From JBGCDD01 sp045105075 (lineage in GTDB: Bacteria > Pseudomonadota > Alphaproteobacteria > Rhodobacterales > Rhodobacteraceae): a stretch of DNA of 64,000 bases. Shown piece after piece: positions 9,451 through 18,093 of this stretch. Position 1 is the first letter of the stretch. Every line of letters begins with the position of its first letter. The translations under genes and the position numbers were made by a program. The stretch covers positions 4,715 to 68,714 of the forward strand of contig JBGCDD010000041.1 of assembly GCA_045105075.1 (NCBI GenBank), read 5' to 3'. The notes beneath the pieces are model-generated. The model was not told the origin of the DNA, searched no databases, and saw nothing but the letters and a program-made list of their open reading frames with translations.

Positions 9451-9644
9451 GGACGGGGTCTAAGCGCGGGGTCTGCGCAAAAAACAGCCATGCTGCGGGT
9501 GCAAAACGGATTGGATCGCGCCGCCAACTAGAGTGTTGAAATGACAGCCGGAACCGCAATGTTGCAGATGCAGAAACAATCTTCTGTATACCGTTGTATT
9601 CCGTTAACCCATTAAAAACACTTGATTTTTTTAGATCTGACGTC

Positions 9645-10520
9645 ATGTTGAACGACATGAAAGACACACCTGATACGCGCGAGATTGACCTGTCTGACTG
9701 GATTGGTCGTCATGATACCAGCCTTGGGTGCGTCAGCGCCGAACAGGCCGCGATGGTGCATGCCACCTTGTCCGCGCCCGGCGCCGCGCCGCAAACCGGC
9801 GATGCGTTGCCCGCGCTGTGGCACTGGTGCGGGTTTGCGCCTGCGGTGGGCATGGAGGATCTGGGGCCAGATGGGCATCCGCGCGCGGCCGGGATCATGC
9901 CGCCGATCCCGCTGGAACGGCGCATGTGGGCCAGTGGAGCGCTGACTTTTCATGCCCCGCTGCATGTTGGAGAGGTGCTGTCGCGACGCTCGACCGTCAG
10001 CGATATCGTGCAAAAACAGGGTGGTGCGATGTATTTCGTCACGCTCACCCATGAGATCAGTGGCGCGCATGGGCTGGCGATCTGCGAGCGTCAAAACATT
10101 GTTTACCTGCGCATTCCCGACACTTTCGTGCCGCCGCGCAAGCTGGCCGCGCCCACCGAACCGACCATCGCCGAGCTGGTTCCGGTCAATCAGGCGCTGC
10201 TGTTTCGCTATTCCGCGATCACGTTCAACGCCCATCGCATCCACTATGACATGCCCTACGCCAGCGAAGTTGAACGCTATCCTGGGCTGGTGGTGCATGG
10301 GCCAATGCAGGCCACGTTGCTGATGCAAATGGCCACGCAGGCAAAAGGGCGCGCGCCCGATAGCTTTGAATTTCGCGCCGTTCATCCAATGTTTCACTTC
10401 GACGATCTGCGCCTTTTGGCAACTCCGGGCGAGGACGGCGCGTTGGCGCTGTGCACCGCGTCACCGGATGGCCACCAAGGGTTGCAAGCCACCGCCAAAT
10501 GGGAGGAACCCACATCATGA
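9645..10520 (+). CDS. meh: MaoC/FAS1-like dehydratase, mesaconyl-C4-CoA hydratase type
   Basis: About 291 residues, a double hot-dog protein with a hydratase-type motif late in the chain (ITFNAHRIHYD, the Asn/His region of the eukaryotic HTD2 and Meh group) followed by LVVHGP. Meh hydrates mesaconyl-C4-CoA to citramalyl-CoA in the second half of the 3-hydroxypropionate bicycle. The specific call rests on the next gene looking like Mct, its usual partner, which starts inside this gene's stop codon. Start: ATG at 9645 or 9657; an upstream TTG at 9594 is possible but poorer. Alternative: a dehydratase for another branched acyl-CoA. Confidence 0.65.
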   Translation: MLNDMKDTPDTREIDLSDWIGRHDTSLGCVSAEQAAMVHATLSAPGAAPQTGDALPALWHWCGFAPAVGMEDLGPDGHPRAAGIMPPIPLERRMWASGALTFHAPLHVGEVLSRRSTVSDIVQKQGGAMYFVTLTHEISGAHGLAICERQNIVYLRIPDTFVPPRKLAAPTEPTIAELVPVNQALLFRYSAITFNAHRIHYDMPYASEVERYPGLVVHGPMQATLLMQMATQAKGRAPDSFEFRAVHPMFHFDDLRLLATPGEDGALALCTASPDGHQGLQATAKWEEPTS

Positions 10521-11758
10521 GCACTGTATTGCAAGGTATGCGCGTTGTTGAGGGGTCGGCCTTTGTGGCCGTGCCGTTGGCCGGGATGACCCTGGCGCAA
10601 ATGGGTGCAGATGTGATCCGGTTTGACCGGATTGGTGGCGGGCTCGATGCAAATCGCCTTCCGGTTGCGCCGTCAGGTCAGTCGCTGTTTTGGGCCGGTT
10701 TGAACAAGGGCAAACGCTCGATCGCGGTGGATATGAAAAGCCCGCGCGGCAAGGAATTGGTGACCCAGATCATCACGGCGCCCGGCGAGGATGCGGGCCT
10801 GTTTCTGACCAATCTTCGGGTGCGCGGTTGGATGGATCACCCTACGCTGAGCCAATTCCGCAAAGATCTGATCATGGTCACACTGACCGGTGATCGCCAT
10901 GGTCGCCCGCAGGTGGATTACACGGTGAACCCGGCGCTTGGCATTCCCGATATCACCGGGCCTGTGGGCCACGCCGATCCTGTGGCCAGCGCCCTGCCCG
11001 CCTGGGATTGCATCGCCGGCAACATGGTTGTCACAGCACTTTTGGCGGCCGAACGGCACCGTTTGCGCACCGGCGAAGGCCAGGATGTGGAACTGGCGCT
11101 GAAAGATGTGGCGGCGGCCATGCTGGGCCATCTGGGCATGATCGGCGACACAGTGGTGAACAGCCGCAAACGCGAGAAATGCGGCAATGCGCTTTATGGT
11201 GCATACGGGCAGGATTTTGTCTGTGGCGACGGCGAGCGGGTGATGGTGATTGGGCTGACCGAACGGCAATGGGCCGGGCTGGTCAAGGTCACAGGCACGC
11301 GCGATCAGATGGACGCGCTGGCGCGGCGCAAGGGCGTGAACCTTGATTATGAAGGCACCCGTTGGGAGCTGCGCGATGAGATCACCGCGATCTTGAAGCC
11401 ATGGTTTGCGGCCCGTGCGGTCAGCGATTTTGAAGACACGTTTACCAAGTCGGGCCTGACCTGGTCGCGGTTCCGCACCTTGCAGGACGCGCTGGTGCAT
11501 GACCCCGACATGGGCACCAAAAACCCGATGTTTGAGACGTTGCACCAGCCCGGATTGGGCAGCTTTCCGGTGCCCGCCTCGCCGGTGAGTTTTTCGCGCG
11601 CCGAACGCAAGCCTGCGGCAACTGCGCCGGCTTTGGGGGTGCACACGGAAGAGATTTTGGGCGATGTGGTGGGCCTGCCTGATCGCGAGATCGCCGAGCT
11701 GTTTGACACCGGTGTGGTGCAAAGCCCGGCCTTCGCCGCGGCGCAGACCGCCGCCTGA
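10517..11758 (+). CDS. mct: Class III CoA-transferase, 2-methylfumaryl-CoA isomerase (Mct)-like
   Basis: 413 residues of the CaiB/BaiF family. ATG at 10517 overlaps the previous stop (ATGA) and follows GGGAGG, so an in-frame ATG 66 bases earlier is rejected. VDYTVNPALG, then PAWD with Asp164 at the position of the catalytic aspartate, and AAERHRLRTGEGQ fit the mesaconyl-CoA C1-C4 transferase group, which moves CoA within one molecule. Overlap with the Meh-like gene means translational coupling and supports the joint pathway call. Other class III enzymes (racemases, formyl- or succinyl-CoA transferases) look similar, so the substrate stays open. Confidence 0.68.
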   Translation: MSTVLQGMRVVEGSAFVAVPLAGMTLAQMGADVIRFDRIGGGLDANRLPVAPSGQSLFWAGLNKGKRSIAVDMKSPRGKELVTQIITAPGEDAGLFLTNLRVRGWMDHPTLSQFRKDLIMVTLTGDRHGRPQVDYTVNPALGIPDITGPVGHADPVASALPAWDCIAGNMVVTALLAAERHRLRTGEGQDVELALKDVAAAMLGHLGMIGDTVVNSRKREKCGNALYGAYGQDFVCGDGERVMVIGLTERQWAGLVKVTGTRDQMDALARRKGVNLDYEGTRWELRDEITAILKPWFAARAVSDFEDTFTKSGLTWSRFRTLQDALVHDPDMGTKNPMFETLHQPGLGSFPVPASPVSFSRAERKPAATAPALGVHTEEILGDVVGLPDREIAELFDTGVVQSPAFAAAQTAA

Positions 11759-11860
11759 CGGGTTTACTTCTGGGCAAATTCTGCGATGCCGGTGGGCGCG
11801 ACAATTTAGTCTGCGCCCGCTTTCATTTGGGGCCGGGCTTACACCTTAGAAAGGCACGTT

Positions 11861-13237
11861 TTGGCCGCGTCCACCTCACATGATTTGACCAAAGGGTCGA
11901 TGGGCGACTTGTTCCGCAAAATCGCCATTCCCGCGGCGTTTGGCATGTTGTTTGCCACGCTTTATAACGTGGTTGATGTGTTTTACGCCGGCTGGCTGTC
12001 GACCCAGGCGCAGGCTGCGCTGGCGATCAGTTTTCAGGCGTTTTTTGTGCTGCTGGCGGTGGGCATCGGGCTGGGCTCGGCGATGAGCGCGTTGGTGGGC
12101 AACGCCAAAGGGCGCGATGATCCGAGCGAGGTGCGCCATTTCATCACGCAGGGGCTGACGTTCGGGGCGCTGGCGACGGTGGCCGCGATGGCGCTGGGGG
12201 TTGTGCTTGGGCCTTGGTTGATCGCTCTGGTGTCGGTGCCCGGCGAATATCGTGACCTTGCAAACGCTTATTTCACCTGGCTTATTTTCGCTTTGCCCGG
12301 ATTTCTGCTGGCCTATGGCTGCAACGGGATGTTGCAGGCCCATGGCGATACCGTGTCGATGCAACGCGCCATGATGGTGGCATTTTTTGCCAATATCGGG
12401 CTGAACCCACTGTTGATGTTTGGCATTGGCGGGATCGGTGGTCTGGGGCTTGATGGCATCGCACTGGCCACCGTGATCAGCCAGACCGGTGTGATGGTGT
12501 TTTTGCTGTGGCGGGTGTTGCGTTTGCCCGGGTTAGAGCAGCTGACCCGCGATGAATTCAGGCCCGATCTGACCAGTTTCCGCGCGATTCTGGCGCAGCT
12601 TTTGCCCGCCAGTGGCACGATGATGGTTATGTTTGCCTCGGGTTTTGTGGTGCAGTTTGCGCTCAAGGGTTTTGGCGATCATGCGCTGGCGGCCTATGGT
12701 GTGGCGCTGCGGATCGAGCAGATTTTGCTGTTGCCGGTGCTGGGCATGACTGGCGCGCTGCTGCCGATTGTGGCGCAGAATTTTGGGGCGTCCGATCACG
12801 CGCGGGTGCGCGAGGCTTTGTTTTTCTGCTGGAAAATCGGCTTTCTGGTCACGCTTGTGGCCACCCCTGCGCTTTGGTTTGGCGGTGCTTGGGCGATGTC
12901 GCTGTTCACATCGGATCCACAGGTGATCGCCGTGGGGCAGAGTTATCTAAAGGTCGATGGCTTCCTGTTTCCGATCTATATGATGCTGTTTTCGATCAAT
13001 TCGCTGCTACAGGGATTGAAACAACCGATCTGGACCTTGTGGATCAGCCTCTATCGTCAGGGCTTTGGAATTGCATTTTTCGTTTGGGTTTTCATCGGCT
13101 TGGCCGGTTTTGACGTGTGGGGCGTGTGGTTGGGCATCGCGGTGGCAGTAACAAGCGGCTGGGCGATTGCGCTGGTGGTGATGGTGCATGTCACCCGCAC
13201 CAGCATCGGCGGTTTGCGTCACGCCGTCGCGGGATAG
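11861..13237 (+). CDS. MATE-family multidrug/toxin exporter
   Basis: 458 residues with about 12 hydrophobic segments in two similar halves, typical of MATE cation antiporters in the inner membrane. The TTG at 11861 is taken as start because AAAGG lies about 7 bases upstream and the family normally begins with a D-L-T-x-G-S element, present here just after it; ATG at 11900 would cut that off. Its 3' end overlaps the converging hydrolase gene by 19 bases. It could export the product of the adjacent four-gene biosynthetic operon, but the opposite strand makes joint control uncertain. Confidence 0.88.
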   Translation: MAASTSHDLTKGSMGDLFRKIAIPAAFGMLFATLYNVVDVFYAGWLSTQAQAALAISFQAFFVLLAVGIGLGSAMSALVGNAKGRDDPSEVRHFITQGLTFGALATVAAMALGVVLGPWLIALVSVPGEYRDLANAYFTWLIFALPGFLLAYGCNGMLQAHGDTVSMQRAMMVAFFANIGLNPLLMFGIGGIGGLGLDGIALATVISQTGVMVFLLWRVLRLPGLEQLTRDEFRPDLTSFRAILAQLLPASGTMMVMFASGFVVQFALKGFGDHALAAYGVALRIEQILLLPVLGMTGALLPIVAQNFGASDHARVREALFFCWKIGFLVTLVATPALWFGGAWAMSLFTSDPQVIAVGQSYLKVDGFLFPIYMMLFSINSLLQGLKQPIWTLWISLYRQGFGIAFFVWVFIGLAGFDVWGVWLGIAVAVTSGWAIALVVMVHVTRTSIGGLRHAVAG

Positions 13238-14199
13238 GCCGGGCAGTTTTCAATTTCAGCACGAAAATGGGCGGCAAAATCGCTGCCGGTTCGGATGCTG
13301 TCGACAAGGCCCTGAAAGAACACCTGAAGCTTGCGGTGCGCCTTGAGATAGGCAATCGAATTGTGCTGATCCAGCTCGGCAAAAGACAGCAGTTTTACTG
13401 ACCGCGAGATCGACCGCAGCCGCAAGGCCGAGGCCAGATCGGAGCTGTTTTTGGCGCCGAACACTGTGGCAAGTTGCGGCCCCGGGCGCTGATTGCAATC
13501 GCAAAACGGTTCGAACGCAGGCGGGTTTTGGCACAGCGCGACCGGGTCGTCCATGGTGGGATAGCGCCCGCTGATCGACAGGCCAATCCGGGCGTTGAAA
13601 TGTTGCGCGGCGGCAATCGCAGGCACGCCGCCCATGCTGACACCGGCGGTGCCGATATTGGCATAGCGCGCCACATTGACGATGCGCCCCAACGTGGTGA
13701 ACATTTGGGTCAGCGAGCGCCCATAACCGGGCAGACCCGCGCGAAAATCATAGCCCGGCGCACGGCGCAGCAGCACGACATCAAGGTTGGGATGATTGAG
13801 TTCCGCCAGAATAGTGCAGGCCGCGGCAAACAGGACTCCGTCTCGGCCGGCAAACAAAATCAACAGGTTACGTTCCTTTTGCGGCGGCGAGGCACGGTAG
13901 AATGTGACATGCGGGCCGTGGTTCACCACACGGTAACGCTGCGGTTGTTCTTTGGTCAGACGGTGCCACAAAACCGCCCGGCGCGCGACATCACGGGGCA
14001 CGTCTTGGGGCGCATAACCGGCGCGCATTTTGGCGTAAAGCCGCTTTAGCTCCCACGGCGGCAGCAGGCGGGCGGCGTCACTGAGCAACGCGATCCGCGC
14101 GGCATCATCCCGCGCGCCCATGATAAGATCGAGCAGCGCATGATGGGAGATATCCTCGCGTTTGGGCGCCGCCATCCAGTTGAGCGGAGCGTCAGGCAT
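13219..14199 (-). CDS. Alpha/beta hydrolase, last gene of candidate biosynthetic operon
   Basis: 326 residues. The nucleophile elbow GVSMGG (Ser188), a possible acid at Asp254 and His279 (ELDQHNS) fit an alpha/beta-hydrolase triad. The N-terminal 100 residues before the hydrolase core are not recognised. It starts inside the end of the AMP-ligase/carrier gene (ATGCCTGA, 8-base overlap), so it is made with it. A role as thioesterase or acyl-transfer enzyme releasing the product from the carrier domain is a reasonable inference. No signal peptide seen. Confidence 0.72.
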   Translation of the reverse strand: MPDAPLNWMAAPKREDISHHALLDLIMGARDDAARIALLSDAARLLPPWELKRLYAKMRAGYAPQDVPRDVARRAVLWHRLTKEQPQRYRVVNHGPHVTFYRASPPQKERNLLILFAGRDGVLFAAACTILAELNHPNLDVVLLRRAPGYDFRAGLPGYGRSLTQMFTTLGRIVNVARYANIGTAGVSMGGVPAIAAAQHFNARIGLSISGRYPTMDDPVALCQNPPAFEPFCDCNQRPGPQLATVFGAKNSSDLASALRLRSISRSVKLLSFAELDQHNSIAYLKAHRKLQVFFQGLVDSIRTGSDFAAHFRAEIENCPAYPATA

Positions 14200-15901
14200 G
14201 CGTTTTTGCTCCTTGGCGCGCGTCGATCAAGGCCACAAGGTCTTGCACCGAGGCGACCTGTGCGGTTTCCAGATCGGCGATGTCCAGCTTGAGCCCGGCC
14301 TGTGCATCGATCAGCATCAGCAGGGCTTCGATGGAAAAACTATCCAGCGCTCCGGTGTCAAAAATCGGCTCTTCCTGTGTGATTTCGCTGGCATCCACCT
14401 GCATCTCTTCGGCGCAAAATTCGAGGATCTCGGGCAGGATTTTGCTGGGCTGGGGCGTGCTGACGGGTTCGGGCGTGGCAAACAGAGGGGCGAATGTTTC
14501 AGCCACGCGGGACCGGACGATTTTGCCAACTTCGGTGCGCGGCAGTGCATCAACCACCCGGACATCCGATGGCAATTTATAGCGCGGCAAAGCAGTAGCG
14601 ATCTGGGTCAGGATCTGGGCACCCGACATCGCCACACCGGGCGCCAGTTCGACGACGGCCACCAAATCTTCGCCCAAACGGGCATGGTTCAAGGCAAAAC
14701 TACGGGCCGCGACGACGCCGGGAAGGGATTGGATGGCGCCGTCGGGTTCGGACAAAAACACCGACAATCCGCCGCGTTTGATCATTTCCTTTTGCCGGCC
14801 AATGATGCGAATGAAGCCATCAGCGTCGATTTCCGCCAGATCACCAGTGCGAAACCAGCCATCATGAAAGGCGTCGCTGTCATCGGGCGCGATCAGGCTT
14901 TTGCCCTTTAGCAACAGCTCGCCCTGCCCCTGCGCCGCCACCTTGTTTTGGTCCAGAACGGCGGCTGTGGTGTCGCCAATCACCCGACCCACGGCGCCGA
15001 CGCGGCGATCATCCAGCGCATTGGCCACCACCACCGAGGTTGTTTCGGTCAGCCCATAAGTTTCAACCAGCGGGCAGCCATAGGCCTGTTCGATGCGCCC
15101 GACCATGGTGTAATTCAGCGGCGCCGAAGACGAGCGCGCAAAGCGCAAACCGGACGGCCGGCGCCCGTCCTTTTCGATCAGATCCGCAAGGTCTGCGTGG
15201 ATCGTCGGCACGCCCGACAAACAGGTGGGCGCATGATCAAGCAGCGCCGCATGGGTCGCGGCCAGATTGCCCGGCATCAGGATCACGCAGCCCCCCGCAA
15301 CCAGCGTGACCCAGAGAATGCTGATCAACCCATGCGCGTGCGACAGCGGCATCGGGCACAAATAACGCGTGCCCGGCCCAATCTGAAAATGCGCGGCGTT
15401 GATGGCGGCGGTGTTGGCCAGCTGACCCATATCGTAGCCAATCCGTTTGGGCGTTCCACTCGAGCCTGCGGTCAGCATGGCGATGCGCGCGCTCGACGGC
15501 GGGCGCGGTTGCATGCCACTCAGATCATGGGATTTGGCGGTAAAATCGTGGCCATCGATCAGCACCTTGGGCGACGGCGCCGCATCAAAGGTCACCGGGT
15601 CATCGGTGAGCACAACTGTGGCGTCCAGCAGCCTGATTTGCGGCAACAGCCGAGCGCCGCGATAGGCCGGGGACACCGGGCAAAAAGTGTTTTCAAGCGC
15701 GGTTGCAAAAGCAGCAATAGCCGACAAACGCACGCTGTCACACAGGACGGCCGCGGTTTGATTCACAATACCCAAACCCTGAAGCATGTCATCAAAATCA
15801 AGGGCTTGCGTGGTCAGATCCGCGTAGCTGAGCGGCGCGCCTTCGGGCAGGATCAGCGCGGTGTCCGCGCGCTTGGCCCATGTCGCAACGGTGTCACGCA
15901 T
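14192..15901 (-). CDS. AMP-forming acyl/aminoacyl ligase fused to a carrier-protein domain
   Basis: 569 residues. Adenylation motifs in order: TAGSSGTPKR (phosphate loop), YGLTETTS, DGWFRTGDLAEID, IKRGG, and LPRTEVGK with the catalytic Lys region. The last 82 residues (about 488-569) form an acyl/peptidyl carrier domain with GALDSFS, in which Ser521 would carry the phosphopantetheine arm. Such fusions activate an acid as adenylate and load it onto the attached carrier, as in small non-ribosomal or polyketide-like pathways. The ATG is inside the sulfotransferase stop (ATGCGTGA). The acid activated cannot be predicted by eye. Confidence 0.85.
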   Translation of the reverse strand: MRDTVATWAKRADTALILPEGAPLSYADLTTQALDFDDMLQGLGIVNQTAAVLCDSVRLSAIAAFATALENTFCPVSPAYRGARLLPQIRLLDATVVLTDDPVTFDAAPSPKVLIDGHDFTAKSHDLSGMQPRPPSSARIAMLTAGSSGTPKRIGYDMGQLANTAAINAAHFQIGPGTRYLCPMPLSHAHGLISILWVTLVAGGCVILMPGNLAATHAALLDHAPTCLSGVPTIHADLADLIEKDGRRPSGLRFARSSSAPLNYTMVGRIEQAYGCPLVETYGLTETTSVVVANALDDRRVGAVGRVIGDTTAAVLDQNKVAAQGQGELLLKGKSLIAPDDSDAFHDGWFRTGDLAEIDADGFIRIIGRQKEMIKRGGLSVFLSEPDGAIQSLPGVVAARSFALNHARLGEDLVAVVELAPGVAMSGAQILTQIATALPRYKLPSDVRVVDALPRTEVGKIVRSRVAETFAPLFATPEPVSTPQPSKILPEILEFCAEEMQVDASEITQEEPIFDTGALDSFSIEALLMLIDAQAGLKLDIADLETAQVASVQDLVALIDARQGAKTHA

Positions 15902-16841
15902 TGTGGGGTTGCGCCTTGGCGGCCACGCAGCGGGCCAGATGTGCGGCGTGGATGTCAAACAGGCCATGCTCGGCCAGTAAGGCCCGCTCTTGCGCGGTAA
16001 CAGCGGCCGTGTCGCGCGCCACATGGGCGTATTTGGGCAGGTTTGAGTGCACTTTGACCGCGCCGTAATCAGCAGGTTCGGGCACGAAAGTGATGAAGGA
16101 TTGCGCCGAGGCCAGATTGCCGCGCGCGCCCCAGGCCAGGTCTTGAACGCTCAGATCGTGGGGGATGTTCAGCGCGTCCAGCACGCTGAGCGCCGCGCCC
16201 GGATTGGTTTGAATCGAGTCGTAGTTGAAGGCCACCACCTGCACGCCGGCCTGTTCCATGTCATGCGCGGTTTGCGCCGCCCGCAGGCTGGACAGGATGA
16301 AATGGCGCACCAGCGTGTCGCGATCAAGCACGCCGCCCCAGTGATGCAGCCACGACGCCAGCGAAGACATGACATCACGTTCCAGCCAGACCACCGACAA
16401 CCGATCGGGCGGAAAACCAAGTCCGATCAAATCGCAAAACGGCGACCACAGCGTTTCGGCCGCCGTGTATGGCCCCAGCATTTCCTTGGCATGCACAACG
16501 CCCGGCTGGGCCATCGCCGCAATGTGGGCGGTGTCGTTTTGGCCGTGCAGATGCTGGCGCAGAATCGCTTTGAACGGTTGAAAAAACGAGCTGTGCCCGG
16601 CCATGCCAAACAGGTTCGTCAACGCGGTCGACCCAACGCGGCAGCGGCCCATCGAGATCACGAGTTTGGTGGGTTCGGCTTTGAAGTGCGTCTCAATCAG
16701 CGGCTGCAACACTGCGTTCACATCGCGGCGCACCTGAGCCAGCGTGCCGACATCGCGCGTGATATAGCGTGCGTCCACAGGCAGTTGCACTGTGTCCAGA
16801 TCGCTAGGCAGGGCAAAGGGGGTCGGGTTTGGATCAGTCAT
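15894..16841 (-). CDS. Sulfotransferase
   Basis: 315 residues. ISMGRCRVGSTAL at about residues 63-75 is the P-loop-like PAPS phosphosulfate site, and LERDVMSSLASW supplies the Arg/Ser of the 3'-phosphate site. The family transfers sulfate from PAPS to a hydroxyl or amine. The start at 16841 is set by the 8-base overlap ATGACTGA with the PrnB-like gene; the open frame continues farther upstream but only inside that gene. Within this operon it most likely sulfates the small molecule built by the neighbours. Confidence 0.8.
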   Translation of the reverse strand: MTDPNPTPFALPSDLDTVQLPVDARYITRDVGTLAQVRRDVNAVLQPLIETHFKAEPTKLVISMGRCRVGSTALTNLFGMAGHSSFFQPFKAILRQHLHGQNDTAHIAAMAQPGVVHAKEMLGPYTAAETLWSPFCDLIGLGFPPDRLSVVWLERDVMSSLASWLHHWGGVLDRDTLVRHFILSSLRAAQTAHDMEQAGVQVVAFNYDSIQTNPGAALSVLDALNIPHDLSVQDLAWGARGNLASAQSFITFVPEPADYGAVKVHSNLPKYAHVARDTAAVTAQERALLAEHGLFDIHAAHLARCVAAKAQPHNA

Positions 16842-17958
16842 GAACAGTCTCTTTGCGCCAGGCGGCATAGGCTTTGCGGGCGGGGTTATCACCGCGACGA
16901 CTGGCCAGCAATTGCCATGTCTTGTCCAGATCGCGCCCGCTGACGCCTGCTTTGGTGGCCAGGCTTTGATGCAACGGCGCATTTGAATCTTCGGTTTGGG
17001 AGGGCGTGACCAGATGTTCTTCGATTGCGGCCCAATGACGCCCCGACAGCGCCTGAAGCGCGCGCACAATGCGTTGATAAGCGCGCACCGCAGGCCCATC
17101 ACAATCAGCCGCTTGTTGTTGCAAAACCGTTGGCGCGGGTCGCGCGGCTATGGCGCGTTCCAGCAGTGCGATATCTTCGCTGAGATAGCCGCCATAACGT
17201 GCCCGGACGTCGGCCAGGTAATGCCGGTCGGCCAGACCAAACAGGATATCTGCCGCAGGCCAGGACGCAACAAAGGCCGGATTGGGGCCCAGCACACAAA
17301 CGCCTGCGATGTCGAGCGGGGCGAGGTATTGGCGGAAATGCAGGAACCATTTGGGTTGATCATGCCCCGTTTCAGAACCCGTTTTGGAACCCGAGAACTG
17401 AGCAAAGCCAAGGCGTAGCTGGTCGATTTCGGCGGCACTTGTGAGCAACTGTTCGGTGACCTCGGGGTCGCCCAATTGCGCATGTCGGTCCGACAATGCG
17501 AACCCCAGATCACACAACCGCGTCAAAACCTCGGAGGTGCTGCGGGTCAGTGTGGCGAAAATCCGTTCCTGTGGCATCGGCGTGTAGGTGATCAGATCGG
17601 GCGCCCAAGTGTCGACCCACTGGGTGGCGTGACTGCCGCGCGGCGGGTGGTCACCAGCCTTGGCCAGATCCTTTAGAAACGCGCCGCCTTTGGCGCTTTG
17701 ATAACACAGCTCAACCGGGTGCGGGGCTTGATCGGCCAATCTGTGCGCCGTCGACATCACCACCTCGAGCAGCGACAAAATCCGCCGGGCGCGTTGGCTA
17801 TCGAGAGCTGTCACCTCGGTTTCACCCAACGCGTCAATCACCGAGAAAAACAATTGATCACAACGGGTTGCGCGCGCGGGATCCCAGCCGTCCATACCAA
17901 AACCATTGCCGGGAACGATCTCGGTCTGCAGGATGTTGAACAGGTGATCTTCGATCAA
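16834..17958 (-). CDS. PrnB-family (DUF1864) heme protein homologue
   Basis: 374 residues. The centre of the chain, with WAPDLITYTPMPQER, then a stretch FRQYLAPLDIAG followed by LGPNP and LFGLADR, lines up with what I recall of monodechloroaminopyrrolnitrin synthase PrnB (F-x-x-x-L-R-x-Y-x-x-P, L-G-P). PrnB has the indoleamine/tryptophan 2,3-dioxygenase fold and rearranges 7-chlorotryptophan. No tryptophan halogenase or other prn gene is near, so the substrate here is likely different. Start is TTG with CGGAG about 6 bases upstream. It is the first of four overlapping genes. Confidence 0.62.
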   Translation of the reverse strand: MIEDHLFNILQTEIVPGNGFGMDGWDPARATRCDQLFFSVIDALGETEVTALDSQRARRILSLLEVVMSTAHRLADQAPHPVELCYQSAKGGAFLKDLAKAGDHPPRGSHATQWVDTWAPDLITYTPMPQERIFATLTRSTSEVLTRLCDLGFALSDRHAQLGDPEVTEQLLTSAAEIDQLRLGFAQFSGSKTGSETGHDQPKWFLHFRQYLAPLDIAGVCVLGPNPAFVASWPAADILFGLADRHYLADVRARYGGYLSEDIALLERAIAARPAPTVLQQQAADCDGPAVRAYQRIVRALQALSGRHWAAIEEHLVTPSQTEDSNAPLHQSLATKAGVSGRDLDKTWQLLASRRGDNPARKAYAAWRKETVHD

Positions 17959-18093
17959 AACGGGCTCCGAAAAATGCCGACCGCGTAAAATTTGTTTTCC
18001 AAATGCCGCAGGCGCAATTCCAATGCGGCCCCCCAGTCTTACACGGATTGATCATGCAGCAACAGATTATTGTGATCTGTTTTTACACGTCCA

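Noticed and set aside
16842..17102. Longer N-terminus for the sulfotransferase (start at 17102)
   Set aside because: The extra 87 codons lie wholly inside the PrnB-like gene and have no family similarity; the ATGACTGA overlap start fits the operon pattern.
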